DNA of 64,000 nucleotides from Methanobacteriota archaeon. GTDB lineage: Archaea; Thermoplasmatota; Poseidoniia; Poseidoniales; Thalassarchaeaceae. The stretch covers positions 1 through 64,000 of the forward strand of contig JAERST010000015.1 of NCBI GenBank assembly GCA_016845365.1, given 5' to 3'. The notes under the pieces are model-generated. The model was not told where the DNA came from. It saw only the letters and a program-made list of their open reading frames with translations, and made no database searches. Position 1 is the stretch's first letter, and each line of letters begins with the position of its first letter. Shown one piece after another: positions 63,183 to 64,000 of the stretch. A program made the translations under genes and the position numbers.

Positions 63183-63468
63183 GCTTGCTCGCCGCGCAGA
63201 GCGCGGCTGCGCGAGCCATCGGTCTCGCTTCGCGAGCCCGTCAATATCGATTGAATGTGGGTTTCGGGCCCTCTTCCCTAGGTATGATTCGTCTGCATCA
63301 TCATCTACTGTCATCCCAAGCCAGTACCTCATGTCAGTTGGAGGTCTCCCCCTACTGGCATGGAACAAGATTTTTCTCGAATTTCTCGCGCGCGCGCGTC
63401 ACAGACGCGTGTATACGCGCGCGCTGCAGCAAATATCTCTAAGAACGGTGAGAGCACGACTCCGTTGA
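63183..63468. other. Spacer before orc1/cdc6: hairpins, origin-box-like site and alternating CG tract
   Basis: The 286-base spacer holds GCCGCGC/GCGCGGC (63191-63207, loop AGA) and CTCGC/GCGAG (63224-63236, loop TTC) after dph2. At 63347-63366 the minus strand reads GTTCCATGCCAGTAGGGGGA, resembling archaeal origin recognition boxes (TTCCA plus a G-tract). Further on are (CG)6 at 63387-63398 and a perfect purine-pyrimidine alternation at 63405-63424. Position next to orc1/cdc6 makes a replication origin possible, but it is unproved. Confidence 0.35.
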
Positions 63469-64000
63469 ATGGCAGGATACCTCGACCGCATCGGAGCAGG
63501 CAAAGTTCTGCTCGACAAGGGACCCCTGTCGTACGACTGGATTCCGCCTGCGCTCGTCGGTCGCGACGACGAACTCACCGATATGGCGGCGATCTTCTCT
63601 GCTATCGAAGACCACGATACCAGTTGCCGAGCCGTGGTAGTGGGTCAAGTCGGCTCGGGCAAGACCGTCCTCACCCAACGATTCGCCGAAGACATTCAGC
63701 GCCACCTCGACGGTCGGCGCAGAGTCGTCATCACACACGTCAATTGCCGCAACCACCCAACCGGCTCGCAAGTTCTGCAACAAATCGCCCTGAGCCTCGA
63801 CGCCCGGCACCCCGAGAGAGGATTCAGTTCGGGCGAAATCATCCAATCGATTCGTCGTAATCTCCACACTCACGAGAGCCATTTGCTGCTCATCCTCGAC
63901 GAGGTCGATGTATTGGTCAACCGCGACTCATCCGACATCATCTACAAGTTGCTGCGAATCGATGAGGGGCAGGAAGTCCAAGGCTCGATTTCCCTAATTC
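63469..64000 (+). CDS. orc1: Orc1/Cdc6 replication initiator (partial, runs off window)
   Basis: The first 177 residues show LVGRDDELTDMAAI, Walker A VVVGQVGSGKTVL (about 56-68), NCRNHPTGSQVLQQI and Walker B LLLILDEVDVLVNRDSS (about 138-154). This is the AAA+ core of archaeal Orc1/Cdc6, which binds origins and loads MCM. Sensor 2 and the winged helix lie beyond the window. ATG 63469 starts MAGYLDRI. Archaeal origins are often next to this gene. Confidence 0.93.
   Translation, partial: MAGYLDRIGAGKVLLDKGPLSYDWIPPALVGRDDELTDMAAIFSAIEDHDTSCRAVVVGQVGSGKTVLTQRFAEDIQRHLDGRRRVVITHVNCRNHPTGSQVLQQIALSLDARHPERGFSSGEIIQSIRRNLHTHESHLLLILDEVDVLVNRDSSDIIYKLLRIDEGQEVQGSISLI

Overview
The window looks like chromosome from a marine Group II euryarchaeon (Poseidoniales-type). 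This is inferred from gene content, since no 16S gene is present. Archaeal information genes occur throughout: Orc1/Cdc6, ribosomal protein L10e, NMD3, exosome Csl4, a METTL5-like RNA methylase, Dph2, archaeal Hpt and archaeal aspartate-semialdehyde dehydrogenase. They are mixed with genes of bacterial character known from this group: DNA gyrase A and B, MutS/MutL, Suf, cytochrome c maturation and FabH. Several very large secreted proteins with proteases, PKD, RCC1 and cysteine-rich repeats fit a planktonic protein-degrading heterotroph. Most of the window is moderately GC-rich. Three stretches are visibly AT-rich: 1-3400, about 15840-17700, and about 56900-57720.

Layout. 1-3231: 5' part of an AT-rich secreted subtilase with a P-domain. 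3416-5265: fabH, then convergent sodX and sodN (nickel superoxide dismutase and its maturation protease). 5463-10565: a 1700-residue surface protein. 10637-15663: minus-strand information and metabolism genes (radical SAM with HhH, Csl4 fused to an RRM, METTL5-like, asd). 15883-17654: AT-rich DUF2130 and Holliday-resolvase-like nuclease pair. 17747-22850: M23 peptidase, sugar isomerase, NMD3 and a compact cytochrome c maturation operon (a ccmA-ccmB fusion, ccmC, and a 54-residue ccmD-like gene). 22942-29577: rhomboid, a 1610-residue subtilase and Maf. 29587-34217: iron-sulfur locus, with DtxR and a NifU-like protein divergent from sufC-sufB-sufD and a 46-residue cysteine-rich protein. 34254-44097: membrane and surface proteins plus an extended thymidylate kinase. 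44130-56835: aroD, gyrB-gyrA, tRNA-Ser, a DUF4105 protein, aroA, and mutS-mutL. 57001-64000: small membrane proteins, a DMT exporter, rpl10e-hpt, proC, a luciferase-like oxidoreductase, dph2, and the start of orc1/cdc6 behind a possible origin region.

The genes form short operons with overlapping stop and start codons. Many starts are set by GGAGG- or GAGGT-type ribosome binding sites, including several TTG and GTG starts. Working groups are: superoxide defence by nickel, Fe-S assembly under a metal-responsive regulator, haem export and cytochrome c assembly, shikimate enzymes on both sides of the gyrase operon, mismatch repair, and secretion or anchoring of proteases.

The most unusual signal lies between the genes. 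At four gene ends (fabH, the Holliday-resolvase-like gene, the DUF4105 gene and the DMT transporter) the last codons plus the stop codon are repeated in tandem just downstream. Differences are mostly synonymous. At fabH the three copies encode the same C-terminus but end in TAA, TGA and TAG. A second pattern is a large set of short perfect hairpins with 1-4 base loops in the spacers, some directly in front of start codons (fabH, the subtilase, gyrB). The strongest unusual gene is a Csl4 exosome subunit fused to a zinc ribbon, an RRM and an RG-rich tail.
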